Shown here one piece after another: positions 16,263-27,040 of a stretch of 64,000 nucleotides of DNA (within the stretch, counting starts at the first letter, position 1; each line of letters opens with the position of its first letter). Position numbers and translations under genes: made by a program. Under the pieces are notes generated by a model, which saw only the letters and a program-made list of their open reading frames with translations, was not told the origin of the DNA and ran no database searches. Source of the DNA: Paraburkholderia eburnea (GTDB lineage: Bacteria > Pseudomonadota > Gammaproteobacteria > Burkholderiales > Burkholderiaceae). Location: the NCBI RefSeq assembly GCF_002917095.1, contig NZ_PQGA01000025.1:1-64000 (forward strand), read 5' to 3'.

Positions 16263-18350
16263 ATGACCTACCGCCCTTCAGCAACTTATCCTCGCGAAAG
16301 CGCTCGGCACGATGCACTGCACCTCTATGGCGAAGCTTCGCAAGAGAGACTGATTGAACTGGAGGAAGAACTGCAACGTTGCGGCCCCGACATCGTGGAC
16401 AGGTTCTACCGGGGCCTTTCGACACTGCCGCGTTCGGCTCAATTCCTCGATTCGCTGTCTCCGCGCGAACTTGACAGGCTCAAGGCACAACAGCTGCGCA
16501 ACCTGCTGATGCTCGCGGCTCCCGGGCTGACATCTGAGCACCATCGTGCAACGGCGTTGGCGGTCGGAAGGGTTCACTCGATTGTCGGGCTCCCTGCTGA
16601 TGAGGTGATTCTCGCGCAGGAGATCCTGCATATCACCGTCCGCGAGTATGTCAATGGCGTTGCTCACGTCGAAGCGCTCGCGCTGCTGAGTCAGAGGTTG
16701 ATTCGTGATCTTGCCTGGCAGATCGAATCATATTTGCGGCTCAAGGCATTGCGTTATATGACGCTCCAGAAAATCACGCAACTCGCGTGGGGGGCGAACA
16801 GTTATACCGACTTGATCTTCGAGGTAGCGCAGACGCTGAGCGCACATGAAGAAATCGCCGGCTGCTCATTTGGCCGGCCCGACCCGCAGGGAGAGTTTCG
16901 CTTCGAGTCCATCTCCGGGGTGACGACAGAAGCTTACTTCTCGGCATTGGAGCGTTCCACGGGTAGTACGATCAACGCGATGGACATCGGCCCTGCCGGT
17001 CGCGCGTGGCGCACCGCACAGATCGAACGGTGCGTGAACTTCGCAACCGATCCCCGCATGATCTCGTGGCGTCCCGCCGCACTGGACGCCGGATTCCGAA
17101 GCTGCGTTGCGATCCCTCTGGCGAAGCCCGGTGGCCGGCCGGTATCGGTACTGCTATTGCACAGTGCGCTTCCGGGTGGCTTCACTTCGGACGATCAGAT
17201 AAATTTCATTGAGCAATTGCAGACGCTGTTGGTGTTCGCGACTGCTCGCATGGAGGGCCAGGACCGCATAACGAGCACCGTCCAATACGAAACCCGCCGG
17301 CGCTGGTCCGAGCTACTGCGCTCGGACGCTCTGGAAATGCACTATCAACCCGTCGTAGATCTACGAACGGGTTACGTGGCGAAGGTCGAGGCGCTCGCGC
17401 GGCTTCGCGATGGTGAGCGGCTGCTGGCGCCCGGGGTATTCTTTCCGGCGCTCTCTTCGGACGACTTCCTGGAGTTGTACGCGTGCGGACTGCGGCAAGC
17501 TCTTGCGCACCGCAACAGCTGGCTGAATGCAGGCTTTGATCTTGGTGTGTCGGTGAACCTGCCTTCGAGCGCGTTCGACGATAGCCGCTATTTCGATATC
17601 ACGCAGCGGACGTTGAGCGACTACGATTGTCCCCCGCCTATGCTGACCCTTGAGGTGCTCGAGACCGACGAGATTGCGCCGGGAGCAGGTTTGTTCAATG
17701 CGCTTGGACGCTTCAAGGCGCTTGGCATCCACCTGGCCGAAGACGATCTCGGCTCTGGCCATAGCAGTCTGACGCGTTTGCGGGAATTGCCATTCGACAT
17801 CGTCAAGATCGACCGCAGCATCGTAAGTCTGGCTGATGACAACGCCTCGGATGTTTTGCGCTTCGTCTATCAACTCACGCGGCTCGGGCATTCGCTCAGC
17901 AAACAGGTGATCGTCGAAGGGGTCGAGAGCGAGGATCTGCTTGAGGCGATCTGTATGCTTGGCGTGGATGCGGTACAGGGCTATGTCTTCGCGCGGCCGA
18001 TGCCGGCGAGAGACCTCGAACGGTGGATTGAGCAGTACCGGCCGTTTAGCTTTGATGGGTCTCGAGATTCACGCAGCCCGCTCGTCGTACTTGCACAGCT
18101 ATTGTTATGGGAGGAACGTCTTTATCTACATCTCGGTGAGAAATCGACGCGTAGCCGTGCACAGAAAGAAGCAACCGTGCTTCGGCCTTTCATGGACCCG
18201 ATCGAAATGATGCCGCCAGGATTGCCCTCGTGGTCGGCCGAAGCTGTTGCCCAGAAGACGCTCGTAGATGCTGCACTCGAACACGGAATGATCAGCGCCG
18301 AATATGGTCTGGTACGTCAGGATCTGGTCAGGATGCTGACTGGCCACTAG
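16263..18350 (+). CDS. Globin-sensor/GAF/EAL protein, probable c-di-GMP phosphodiesterase
   Basis: This 695-residue cytoplasmic protein has three parts. Residues 20-160 resemble the protoglobin sensor of globin-coupled proteins (FYRGLSTLPRSAQFL, and AVGRVHSIVGLP, where the histidine may be the proximal haem ligand). Residues 180-350 look like a GAF domain. Residues 365-610 form an EAL domain: the EAL motif is in KVEALARL, followed by VSVNLPSSAF, LTLEVLET, AEDDLGSGHSSL, DIVKIDRSIV, VIVEGVES and VQGYVFARP, so the metal and catalytic residues appear present. About 85 further residues follow. It would hydrolyse c-di-GMP in response to oxygen or another haem ligand. It follows the orphan FlhD-like gene and faces a diguanylate cyclase gene. 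Confidence 0.85.
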   Translation: MTYRPSATYPRESARHDALHLYGEASQERLIELEEELQRCGPDIVDRFYRGLSTLPRSAQFLDSLSPRELDRLKAQQLRNLLMLAAPGLTSEHHRATALAVGRVHSIVGLPADEVILAQEILHITVREYVNGVAHVEALALLSQRLIRDLAWQIESYLRLKALRYMTLQKITQLAWGANSYTDLIFEVAQTLSAHEEIAGCSFGRPDPQGEFRFESISGVTTEAYFSALERSTGSTINAMDIGPAGRAWRTAQIERCVNFATDPRMISWRPAALDAGFRSCVAIPLAKPGGRPVSVLLLHSALPGGFTSDDQINFIEQLQTLLVFATARMEGQDRITSTVQYETRRRWSELLRSDALEMHYQPVVDLRTGYVAKVEALARLRDGERLLAPGVFFPALSSDDFLELYACGLRQALAHRNSWLNAGFDLGVSVNLPSSAFDDSRYFDITQRTLSDYDCPPPMLTLEVLETDEIAPGAGLFNALGRFKALGIHLAEDDLGSGHSSLTRLRELPFDIVKIDRSIVSLADDNASDVLRFVYQLTRLGHSLSKQVIVEGVESEDLLEAICMLGVDAVQGYVFARPMPARDLERWIEQYRPFSFDGSRDSRSPLVVLAQLLLWEERLYLHLGEKSTRSRAQKEATVLRPFMDPIEMMPPGLPSWSAEAVAQKTLVDAALEHGMISAEYGLVRQDLVRMLTGH

Positions 18351-18593
18351 TATCCCGTCCGGAAATAATTCTGCCGGCCGTGTCGACAACGTGAAGCTTC
18401 GACGTTGCAATCCATTACGCCCGCATTCAAATGAAGGATTCCAGATTAATGGCTGCTCGTCAAAAGTTTGCACTTCCTGCCATCCTTGTTTCCTGGCGTG
18501 GCACGGGTGTGGCCTGATCGCGTCGATGCTGAACTGCCTTGTCGGCGCTGCAACAGGTGCATACCTATTGCCATGTAGAGCGCCTGACATGCT

Positions 18594-19583
18594 TTAGCCT
18601 GCCTCCCGAGCGGTTACTGGTCTGCTTCGTCTGGACTGTTTCATGAGATACATTGCGCGGTCGGCGTCCTCAAGCATGTGCCCTACCGTCGGGTGACGAG
18701 ACGCATCGTAGGTAACCGTTCCCGTGCTGAAATCGATCGGATAAGGATTCCTGTTCCGCGCACGATTCTGGGCAAGCGTCTCGCGTATCCGCTGCCATAT
18801 TGCGGCAATCCATATATCGTCGGTGTCGACAAAGATTGCCGCAAACTCGTCACCGCCGAGACGGCCGATCACGTCAGTATTGCGGACGGCTCCGCGCAGC
18901 GTAGTCACGAATTCGACCAACGCGCGGTCGCCCTCGGCATGCCCGAAGCTGTCGTTGATGGCTTTGAAGTTGTCGAGATCGAAGTACGTCAGGACTGCCG
19001 GTTTGTGGGATCGTTTGCAGATATTCAACGCGTGTTGTGCGATGCGTTCGAACGCGCGTCGGTTCGGGATTCTCGTCAGTTCGTCTGTTGTGGCAAGTTC
19101 AAACGCGACCAGTTCCCGGATGACGATCTGCCCGATGTCGCGCAAACTACGCTGGTCCTCTTCGCTGAATGTCCGAGGTCGCGTATCCATCAGACATATC
19201 GAACCGAGGGTGATGCCTCCAGGCATCGTTAGCGGGCATCCGGCGTAAAAGCGAATTCGCGGCCCGTCCGTCACGAGCGGATTGTCATGAAAGCGTGCGT
19301 CGACGGTCGTGTCGGGGACGATGAACAGATTCTCTTCAAGAATCGTGTGACCACAGAACGATACGTCGCGTGTCGTCTGCGTGAAGCTTAGCCCGTCCAC
19401 CGACTTGAACCATTGGCGGTCCGTATCGACAAGGCTGACAAGTGCGACCGGTACGTTGAATAAGCGTCTTGCTAGACGGGTAAGCCGATCGAAGCGTTCT
19501 TCAGGGGGCGTATCGAGAATTTCCAGCGTCTGCAGTGCAGCAATTCGTTCCGCTTCGTTCAGTGGGATTCTCGGGGCGGTCAC
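18594..19583 (-). CDS. GAF-GGDEF diguanylate cyclase
   Basis: This 329-residue protein has an N-terminal GAF domain (residues 20-160; LFNVPVALVSLVDTDRQWFKS, CGHTI, FYAGCPL, GSICLMD) and a C-terminal GGDEF domain (TDELTRIPNRRAFE, YFDLDNFKAINDSFGH, RLGGDEFAA). The intact GGDEF signature means it can probably make c-di-GMP. No RxxD inhibitory site is evident five residues upstream of the signature. The start is GTG at 19583 with GGAGAG upstream. It converges on the globin-EAL gene, so synthesis and breakdown enzymes lie side by side and may act on a common target. Confidence 0.9.
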   Translation of the reverse strand: MTAPRIPLNEAERIAALQTLEILDTPPEERFDRLTRLARRLFNVPVALVSLVDTDRQWFKSVDGLSFTQTTRDVSFCGHTILEENLFIVPDTTVDARFHDNPLVTDGPRIRFYAGCPLTMPGGITLGSICLMDTRPRTFSEEDQRSLRDIGQIVIRELVAFELATTDELTRIPNRRAFERIAQHALNICKRSHKPAVLTYFDLDNFKAINDSFGHAEGDRALVEFVTTLRGAVRNTDVIGRLGGDEFAAIFVDTDDIWIAAIWQRIRETLAQNRARNRNPYPIDFSTGTVTYDASRHPTVGHMLEDADRAMYLMKQSRRSRPVTAREAG

Positions 19584-20202
19584 GCAGGCTCTCCACAGTC
19601 GCGCATCCGACGCTCGCTCCCTTGAAAGGTGATTCGTTCCATATTTGTCAGGTCCTTCAGGGCATGTATTGACGGATAAGCAGTTGCAACGCTCGATGAG
19701 TGGGGTTTATTGAACTCGAGCTTCGTATTTTCTTCAGACAGCAGCTCAGATTCAGACCGGCCCCGGCTGGAAATATGGGCATGTTCATCGTGGGCGTCGG
19801 ATATTGCAATGACATATCCCGGCCGCTTGCGCAACCTTAGCCTTCACGACTCGAGATCCTTCCTGGATGAGTCGGTCCGGTTCAGCAGGCTGAGCATGTC
19901 ATACATCGCCTGGCGCAATTGGCGGGACGCCATTACCAGACAGGCCGGAAGTAGCGTCAACCGGCAGCGAGGGAATTGCCGCGTGCGTTGGCTCGACGGA
20001 ACAGATTCATCGGCGCATTCCTTGGGAGGCGGGGAATCCGCCCGGACGACGGGAGCGACGATAGACAACACGGAAAACCACTGAGGTGCCTGCAGTGACT
20101 CAAACCGACCGGCCTCTATGACTTCCATTACGACTCGTCTATGTCAAAACTGTTGCGTCCGCAGTGAACGACGGCAGCGAATATCGCGTCATGTTCGGGG
20201 TA
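19584..20202. other. Stretch without a recognised gene
   Basis: No known gene was identified here. The best candidate is a minus-strand frame at 19844-20128 (94 residues, starting MEVIEAGRFESLQAPQ), which has no clear ribosome site and no recognised domain. A further minus-strand frame at 19580-19834 overlaps the cyclase start region and is doubtful. The DNA could hold decayed sequence, since the next 250 bases are a gene ruin. Confidence 0.4.
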
Positions 20203-20430
20203 GTTCGCGGCTTTTTACAATACTTAAAACGTCTAGAACAATATGTACGAACAATAGATACATTCCATAGGGAACCTGCGCAAATTTGTCAGGATGGAAA
20301 AATAGTCACATTCCTGACTCACAATGCTCCCGCTTCAGGAATCACCGTGCGAACCTCATGCTCGAGGTCAGGAAGGTAGATGTAAACACGGGTTCCGATC
20401 CTCAAGAATTCGCCCCGACTGCCGATAGCA
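20203..20430 (+). pseudogene. Decayed second copy of a LysR regulator gene (promoter and 5' end)
   Basis: Bases 20209-20270 align without gaps to the minus strand at 15530-15469, upstream of and including the LysR start codon, with 46 of 62 identities. The ATG position is ATA here (20267). Then come codons for LRKFV (compare LRYFV), an in-frame TAG, and further downstream the fragments MLEVRKVDV and FRSSRIR in shifting frames, matching LEDELGVRLLNRS-type LysR sequence. Stops and frameshifts show it is dead. It runs in the opposite direction to the intact gene. Confidence 0.65.
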
Positions 20431-20464
20431 CACATGCTAAGGCGACGACATCAGTTTTCCATGA

Positions 20465-20501
20465 AGTTGTGTGAGCAACTAATTAAGTTGTGTACGCAAC
20501 T
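20465..20501. promoter_or_regulatory. Two tandem dyads AGTTG-N6-CAACT, 21 bp apart
   Basis: Positions 20465-20480 and 20486-20501 each form a 16-bp dyad with identical five-base arms and a six-base centre. The 21-bp period puts both on the same face of the helix, as expected for cooperative binding of a dimeric regulator. They lie about 335 bp upstream of the chemoreceptor start. Confidence 0.45.
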
Positions 20502-20835
20502 AGTATGAATGCGAGCTTTCACCGGGAGAGCAGGGTTGCGGGATTGACTCGTGCCGGTTTTTTAGATGATTTGTTTTTGCTTTGCGATATTCCAGATCTT
20601 GCGATCCTTGGTGTCGGATGCGTGGAAGACAGATGTAAGCATCGATGCCTGTTCCCAGGAACTCACGCTGATCGGTGGCAGCAATTAGGTGGTGCTTATG
20701 GGTGTCGCTCGGCAGTTGAAGATTGCATTAGTCGAGAGGCTGGCCGTCTCCCGCCTATGGTGCGAACGAGATTGACTTTTACGATTAAACAGCAAGTTGG
20801 ATCATTCAGCGACCATTCGCACAAACGGGATTTTT
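20502..20835. other. Leader region upstream of the chemoreceptor, no gene recognised
   Basis: A plus-strand frame crosses this stretch (from about 20490) but runs out of frame into the chemoreceptor gene and resembles nothing known. The DNA is AT-richer than its surroundings. It may be a long 5' leader or decayed sequence. Confidence 0.35.
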
Positions 20836-22554
20836 ATGACGATCAGAGTAAAGCTTCAGATCTTGATGTTGGTGACCTTAATGGCGATCGGTGGCGGGAT
20901 AGCCGCAACGATCGTGGGTTTCAATGCGGTGAGTGATGCCAACGCAGAAAAGGACCGGCGTGCGACCGAAATCCGTGGGTTGACGGAAATCAAGGGCAGC
21001 ATGTTGTCGACTGTCGAACTCGATCCGACCAGCGACGATACGAAAAAGCTCTTCGCGGACGCCGAGCAGAATATCGGCAAATGGGATGGCATCACCTCGC
21101 CCTTGTTCAAGGACGAACCTCAGGCGCAGGAAATTGCTCCACTCAAGAATCAGTGGCTGGCCTACGACCAAAAATCGCACGACATATTGGATCTGGCCAG
21201 GCACGACCCGAAATCCGCAAATGATCAGGTAGCGGCGGTTTACCACGCCAACTTTGTGCCTTTGCTGGCAGGCATGGAGTCTGCCACCGATGATATAGCC
21301 AAGGCAGAGGAGGAAAGTGCGAAGCATGCTGCGAATGTCACTCACATCTCCATAACCGTGGTGGCGGTTGTCCTCATTTTGGTAATGGTGCTTGTGGTCG
21401 GCTGGATCTTCATCCTGTCTCGTTCGATCGTGCGAGCGCTCGGCGGTATTCAGGGCACGTTGCAGGCAGCGAGCGAGACGCTTGACCTGGGGCTGCGCGT
21501 GCGTCTCCAGAGCAAGGACGAGATAGGCCAGACGGGTGCGGCATTCAATCATCTGATGGATCGGGTTTCCAGTGTGATGACGACGGTACACGACGCGGTG
21601 GCGTCGGTGGACCTTGCGTCACGGGAAATCGCCACGGGCAATATCGACCTTTCCTCTCGAACCGAGGAGCAGGCGGCGTCACTGGAAGAAACCGCAGCCA
21701 GTATGGAGGAATTGACGGGTACCGTAAGGCAGAACGCTGAGAACGCGAATCAGGCGACGTCGCTGGCATCGAATGCCTCGGATACCGCGCGACGCGGCAA
21801 TGACGTGGTGACGCAAGTAGTGGACACGATGCACAAGATCAGCGGGAGCTCGGCGAAGATCGCTGACATTACCGGCATGATCGAAGGGATCGCGTTTCAG
21901 ACCAACATCCTTGCGCTGAATGCGGCGGTCGAGGCCGCGCGGGCGGGAGAGCAGGGGCGCGGTTTCGCGGTGGTTGCGGGCGAGGTGCGATCGCTGGCGC
22001 AGCGTGCGTCGGCGGCGGCAAAGGAGATCAAGGAATTGATCGAGGAATCGGTTACGACCTCTGCGCAGGGCAGCGAACTGGTGGCGCGCGCGGGGAGCAC
22101 AATGGGAGAGGTCATCAAGGCCGTAACGCGCGTGACCGACATCATGGCGGAGATCGCCGCGGCATCGGGGGAACAGAGCAAGGGTATCGATCAGGTAGGT
22201 CAGGCGGTGTCGCAGATGGACCAGATGACGCAGCAGAATGCGGCGCTGGTAGAGCAGGCCGCGGCGGCCGCGCAGTCGATGCAGGATCAGGCCAGCAGGC
22301 TCAGGGCGGCGGTCGATGAATTCAAGCTGCCGGGCAGCCGGCATGGGGCCGCGCGTCCGACCGTTGTAGCGCCTGCTGCCGTTGCGGCGGGCGCCCCGGT
22401 GAGCGCAGTGGCCCTCCAGCCGAAAAAGCCCGTGATCATGCCCAAGGCTGCATCCAATGCCGCACGGGCCTTGAAGCGGCCGACCCGGCAACCAGCCGTG
22501 GAGAACACGGAGCTGGCGGCAGCGACACCCAGCGACGAGTGGACGACCTTCTGA
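20836..22554 (+). CDS. Methyl-accepting chemotaxis protein
   Basis: This 572-residue chemoreceptor has a first membrane segment near residues 8-28, a periplasmic four-helix-type sensor (about 30-175), a second membrane segment (about 178-202), a HAMP domain, and a long cytoplasmic coiled coil with the conserved hairpin tip EGIAFQTNILALNAAVEA. Methylation helices contain SSRTEEQAASLEETAASMEEL. After an alanine/proline-rich linker the chain ends EWTTF, which fits the xWxxF pentapeptide that tethers CheR and CheB. The ATG at 20836 has GGGA upstream; a TTG at 20797 is less likely. The ligand is unknown. No chemotaxis kinase genes are nearby. Confidence 0.93.
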   Translation: MTIRVKLQILMLVTLMAIGGGIAATIVGFNAVSDANAEKDRRATEIRGLTEIKGSMLSTVELDPTSDDTKKLFADAEQNIGKWDGITSPLFKDEPQAQEIAPLKNQWLAYDQKSHDILDLARHDPKSANDQVAAVYHANFVPLLAGMESATDDIAKAEEESAKHAANVTHISITVVAVVLILVMVLVVGWIFILSRSIVRALGGIQGTLQAASETLDLGLRVRLQSKDEIGQTGAAFNHLMDRVSSVMTTVHDAVASVDLASREIATGNIDLSSRTEEQAASLEETAASMEELTGTVRQNAENANQATSLASNASDTARRGNDVVTQVVDTMHKISGSSAKIADITGMIEGIAFQTNILALNAAVEAARAGEQGRGFAVVAGEVRSLAQRASAAAKEIKELIEESVTTSAQGSELVARAGSTMGEVIKAVTRVTDIMAEIAAASGEQSKGIDQVGQAVSQMDQMTQQNAALVEQAAAAAQSMQDQASRLRAAVDEFKLPGSRHGAARPTVVAPAAVAAGAPVSAVALQPKKPVIMPKAASNAARALKRPTRQPAVENTELAAATPSDEWTTF

Positions 22555-22763
22555 GCCCGGCTGGTTCCCCGCAAAGAGCCTGTTGAGACAGACCGCCGAC
22601 TGAGCGCTCCCCATGCCGTGTCGCGCCGCCAGCACAGCCTTGCCCTGTAAACGCCAGTGAGCAGGAACGTCTGATCTTCACGCCCGGCACAAAGGACTAC
22701 GGCGTCGACATCCCTGCATAACGGCGGCCCGCTTGATGGCGAAAAGCCGAGGGAATCCCACTT

Positions 22764-24428
<1,665 letters not shown>

Positions 24429-24618
24429 AAGGAGGTACTTCGGAGAGGACAGGCATGATAGCCGACGGGACGGGCGGCGCGGTCTCTTTTCTGAGCTGCG
24501 TGCGCTGCGTGCGTTCAGCCGGGGCCACCGGTCACTACGCAAGGGGCTGTTTGAATTCCGGAATCCCGGTGGAGACAGGGAACGGATCGCTATCCGCGCG
24601 GAGCGGGAATCGTCGCGA

Positions 24619-25404
24619 TCATTTTGAAGCCAGATACCGTTGAGGTGATTCGCCGGTAATTTGTCTGAACATGGCGATAAATGCGCTTGCTGTGCTGTAG
24701 CCGAAATCCCGTGCGATTCGTTGCACCGGTTCGCCGAGCGCAAGCCGTGTTATCGACTCTGCCACTCGCATCTGTTGCCGCCACACGCCAAACGACAGGC
24801 CGGTTTCCGATTTGAATTTTCGTTCGAGTGTGCGGCCGCTCGCTCCAAAGTGTTCTCCCCAGAACGCCAGCGTCAGTGTGCTCCCCGGATCGTTCATCAT
24901 GTGCTCGCATATCTGGGCGAGACGTTCGTCACCGGGTAGCGGTACGCCAGCCTCGGGGAGCGCCGGCAGCCCGGCAAGCACATTGAGCAGGAGCGGCGCG
25001 GCGAGGGCCGCGCGACTGTCAGGTGCGTATGTTTCGCCTCCTTCGCTGAGCGTTAGCGCCAGTTCTCGCACGAGCGGCGTGGCGGCGATGACTGCCGGCG
25101 CGGTCCATTGCCAGGGAACAGCCTCGGGTTCGACCCAGACACTGCACAGTTCGGATTCGCCGACGGAATGCAGTTCGTGATCGACATTGGATGGCAGCCA
25201 CGCTGCGCGTGAGGGCGGCAACGTCCATGTGCGGGAGGGGGTGAGCACACGCACGACCCCACGCGCTGCAAAGACGAGTTGCCCGTGTTGATGCTGGTGC
25301 CAGGCTTCACGTTCGCCATGACGATATTCGATAGCGATCCCAATCGCCGTGCGGGCGAGCGGCTGACGCTGCCGTGGGTAATGCTGGAATAGGGAGCCTT
25401 TCAT
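24619..25404 (-). CDS. AraC-family regulator with cupin sensor domain, 2
   Basis: This 261-residue protein has an N-terminal cupin domain (WHQHQHGQLVFAARGVVRVLTP) and a C-terminal AraC domain (FWGEHFGASGRTLERKFKSETGLSF and VQRIARDFGYSTASAFIAMFRQITG). It is a close relative of the regulator at 39273-40067: both begin MK, then a YP motif, and share long identical stretches such as SRTWTLP/ARTWTLP, WLPSNVDHELH and ICEHMMNDPGS. It is divergent from the tripartite efflux operon, with a Fur-box-like sequence in the shared spacer, so that operon is the likely target. The ATG at 25404 has a weak ribosome site. Confidence 0.9.
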   Translation of the reverse strand: MKGSLFQHYPRQRQPLARTAIGIAIEYRHGEREAWHQHQHGQLVFAARGVVRVLTPSRTWTLPPSRAAWLPSNVDHELHSVGESELCSVWVEPEAVPWQWTAPAVIAATPLVRELALTLSEGGETYAPDSRAALAAPLLLNVLAGLPALPEAGVPLPGDERLAQICEHMMNDPGSTLTLAFWGEHFGASGRTLERKFKSETGLSFGVWRQQMRVAESITRLALGEPVQRIARDFGYSTASAFIAMFRQITGESPQRYLASK

Positions 25405-25843
25405 CCTGTTGCTCGAAACAAGCCAGTCATCAAAACTGCAATGCAGTCCATATATCGCTTTTTTGACAGAATTTGTCGGAAATTCGTTATCGGCTGTCGC
25501 CCTTTCGAGCTTTCAACCCGCTAAGCTTCGTGTCTGTCGAAGCCCTATACGCACCGCAATAATATTGTAAATGCTTCTCATTTTCTCGTTGCCGTCTGCG
25601 CCATGGTTGATTGATTCAACGGGAAACGCCAACTTTCTGGGGATTCATTCGCAGGTGTGCCCGGCGGTTTCGATGCCGCCCGATTGCTGACGATCGTCAA
25701 CGATGGTCTGCATGGGATGAATGGATTTCCACCGCCTGAAATCACGATGTTTCAGCTTTTGTGTGCATTGCCGCTTGCGGCAAATGCGATAGCCATCGCG
25801 CCTGGCTGCGTCGCGTATCTGTCTTCACGGTGATGAATTCACG
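25405..25843. other. Divergent spacer between AraC regulator 2 and the efflux operon
   Basis: This 439-bp spacer holds the Fur-like site at 25568-25583. A short frame ending at 25833 (MNGFPPPEITMFQLL and onward, about 38 residues from 25718) is open further upstream but resembles nothing I know. It may be a leader peptide or chance. Confidence 0.4.
25568..25583. promoter_or_regulatory. Fur-box-like site upstream of the efflux operon
   Basis: The core AATGCTTCTCATT matches 10 of 13 positions of the Fur core AATGATAATCATT by hand count. It lies about 260 bp upstream of the adaptor start and 165 bp upstream of the divergent AraC start. Confidence 0.45.
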
Positions 25844-27040
25844 ATGGTCCCAGACAAAATTCCACGCGTTCCAGGACGCAAAATACTCGTTGTCCTGCCG
25901 CTTGTCCTGCTGGCGTTTCTCCTCTGGTGGACGCTGCTGCGTACGCGCACGATCGTCGATACGACGCCGGTGGGACGCGGCGATATCGAGCTGAGCGTGA
26001 GCGCGCTCGGCACGTTGCAGCCGCAGAGTTACGTCGACGTGGGCGCGCAGGCGTCGGGAGAAATCCGTCGTATTGCCGTGCAACCGGGCAGCGTGGTCCG
26101 CAAGGGCGATCTGCTCGTCGAGATCGATCCGTCGGTACAGCAGGCCAAGGTCGATGCCGATCATGCCGTGCTCGACAGCTTGCGCGCGCAACTGGACGGT
26201 GGGGAAGCGAGCGCCGTACTCGCGCGTCAGCAGGACGAGCGTCAGCGCCGCATGGACGCCGAAGGTGCGACGCGCGCCGAGGACAGGCAGATGGCGCAGG
26301 CCACGCTGCGTTCCGCACAGGCGCATGTGGTGGATTTGCGCGCACAGATCGCCGGGGCGTCGTCGACCCTCAAGGGGGACCAGGCGCAACTAGGCTACAC
26401 GCGTATCTACGCGCCGATGGCGGGCACCGTCATTACGCTCGATGCGCGCGAAGGGCAGACGCTTAACGCGACCTATCAGACGCCGAAAATCCTGCGCGTC
26501 GCCGATCTATCGACCATGACGGTGTGGACCGAGGTGTCGGAAGCCGACGTGCGGCGCGTGCATCCCGGCATGCCGGTCTATTTCACGACGCTCGGCGACG
26601 ACCGGCGCTGGACCGGCACAGTGCGCCAGGTCTTGCCCGCGCCGCCGAATGCGCCGGCCGACGCCTCGTCGCCAACGGAAGTGCAGAAGGGCGCGGGCAC
26701 CGGCGGCGCGGGCAAGGTCGTGCTCTACACCGTGCTCTTCGACGTGCGCAACGCCGATCACGCGCTGATGCCGCAGATGAGCGCGCAGGTGTTTTTCGTG
26801 GAGGCGTCGGCGCATGGCGTCGTGCTCGCGCCGCTCGCCGCGCTGCAAGCCGTTGCGGGCAAGACCGATGTGTATACAGCGCAGGTCCGCACGCCGGGCG
26901 GCGACATCGTCGCGCGCGAGGTCCGCACGGGCGTGCACGACCGGTTGCGCGCGCAGGTGCTGGCCGGCCTTCAGCCGGGCGAGCTGCTCGTGACCGGCAT
27001 CCGCCGCGAACGCGCGGCGGCGGGGAGGTTCCAGTGGTAA
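25844..27040 (+). CDS. Periplasmic adaptor protein, MacA/PvdR-like
   Basis: This 398-residue membrane-fusion protein has an N-terminal membrane anchor (ILVVLPLVLLAFLLWWTLL), a lipoyl/barrel-sandwich domain split by a coiled-coil hairpin (VDVGAQASGEIRRIAVQPGSVVRKGDLL, then the helical part with LARQQDERQRRMDAEGA), a second lipoyl half (YTRIYAPMAGTVITLDAREGQTLNA) and beta-barrel and membrane-proximal domains. It bridges the MacB-like ATPase-permease and the outer-membrane channel encoded next. The stop at 27040 overlaps the GTG start of the next gene. MacA exports macrolides or haem-like compounds, and PvdR recycles or exports pyoverdine; the neighbourhood of iron genes favours a siderophore role. 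Confidence 0.9.
   Translation: MVPDKIPRVPGRKILVVLPLVLLAFLLWWTLLRTRTIVDTTPVGRGDIELSVSALGTLQPQSYVDVGAQASGEIRRIAVQPGSVVRKGDLLVEIDPSVQQAKVDADHAVLDSLRAQLDGGEASAVLARQQDERQRRMDAEGATRAEDRQMAQATLRSAQAHVVDLRAQIAGASSTLKGDQAQLGYTRIYAPMAGTVITLDAREGQTLNATYQTPKILRVADLSTMTVWTEVSEADVRRVHPGMPVYFTTLGDDRRWTGTVRQVLPAPPNAPADASSPTEVQKGAGTGGAGKVVLYTVLFDVRNADHALMPQMSAQVFFVEASAHGVVLAPLAALQAVAGKTDVYTAQVRTPGGDIVAREVRTGVHDRLRAQVLAGLQPGELLVTGIRRERAAAGRFQW

Noticed and set aside
18351..18593. Small frames between the EAL and GGDEF genes
   Set aside because: No domain, no ribosome site, and this is only a convergent spacer.
24429..24643. Perfect AAGGAGG on the plus strand before a 62-codon frame at 24455
   Set aside because: The spacing to the ATG is far too long (about 20 bases), the predicted peptide resembles nothing, and the region is the upstream spacer of the ABC-F gene on the other strand.
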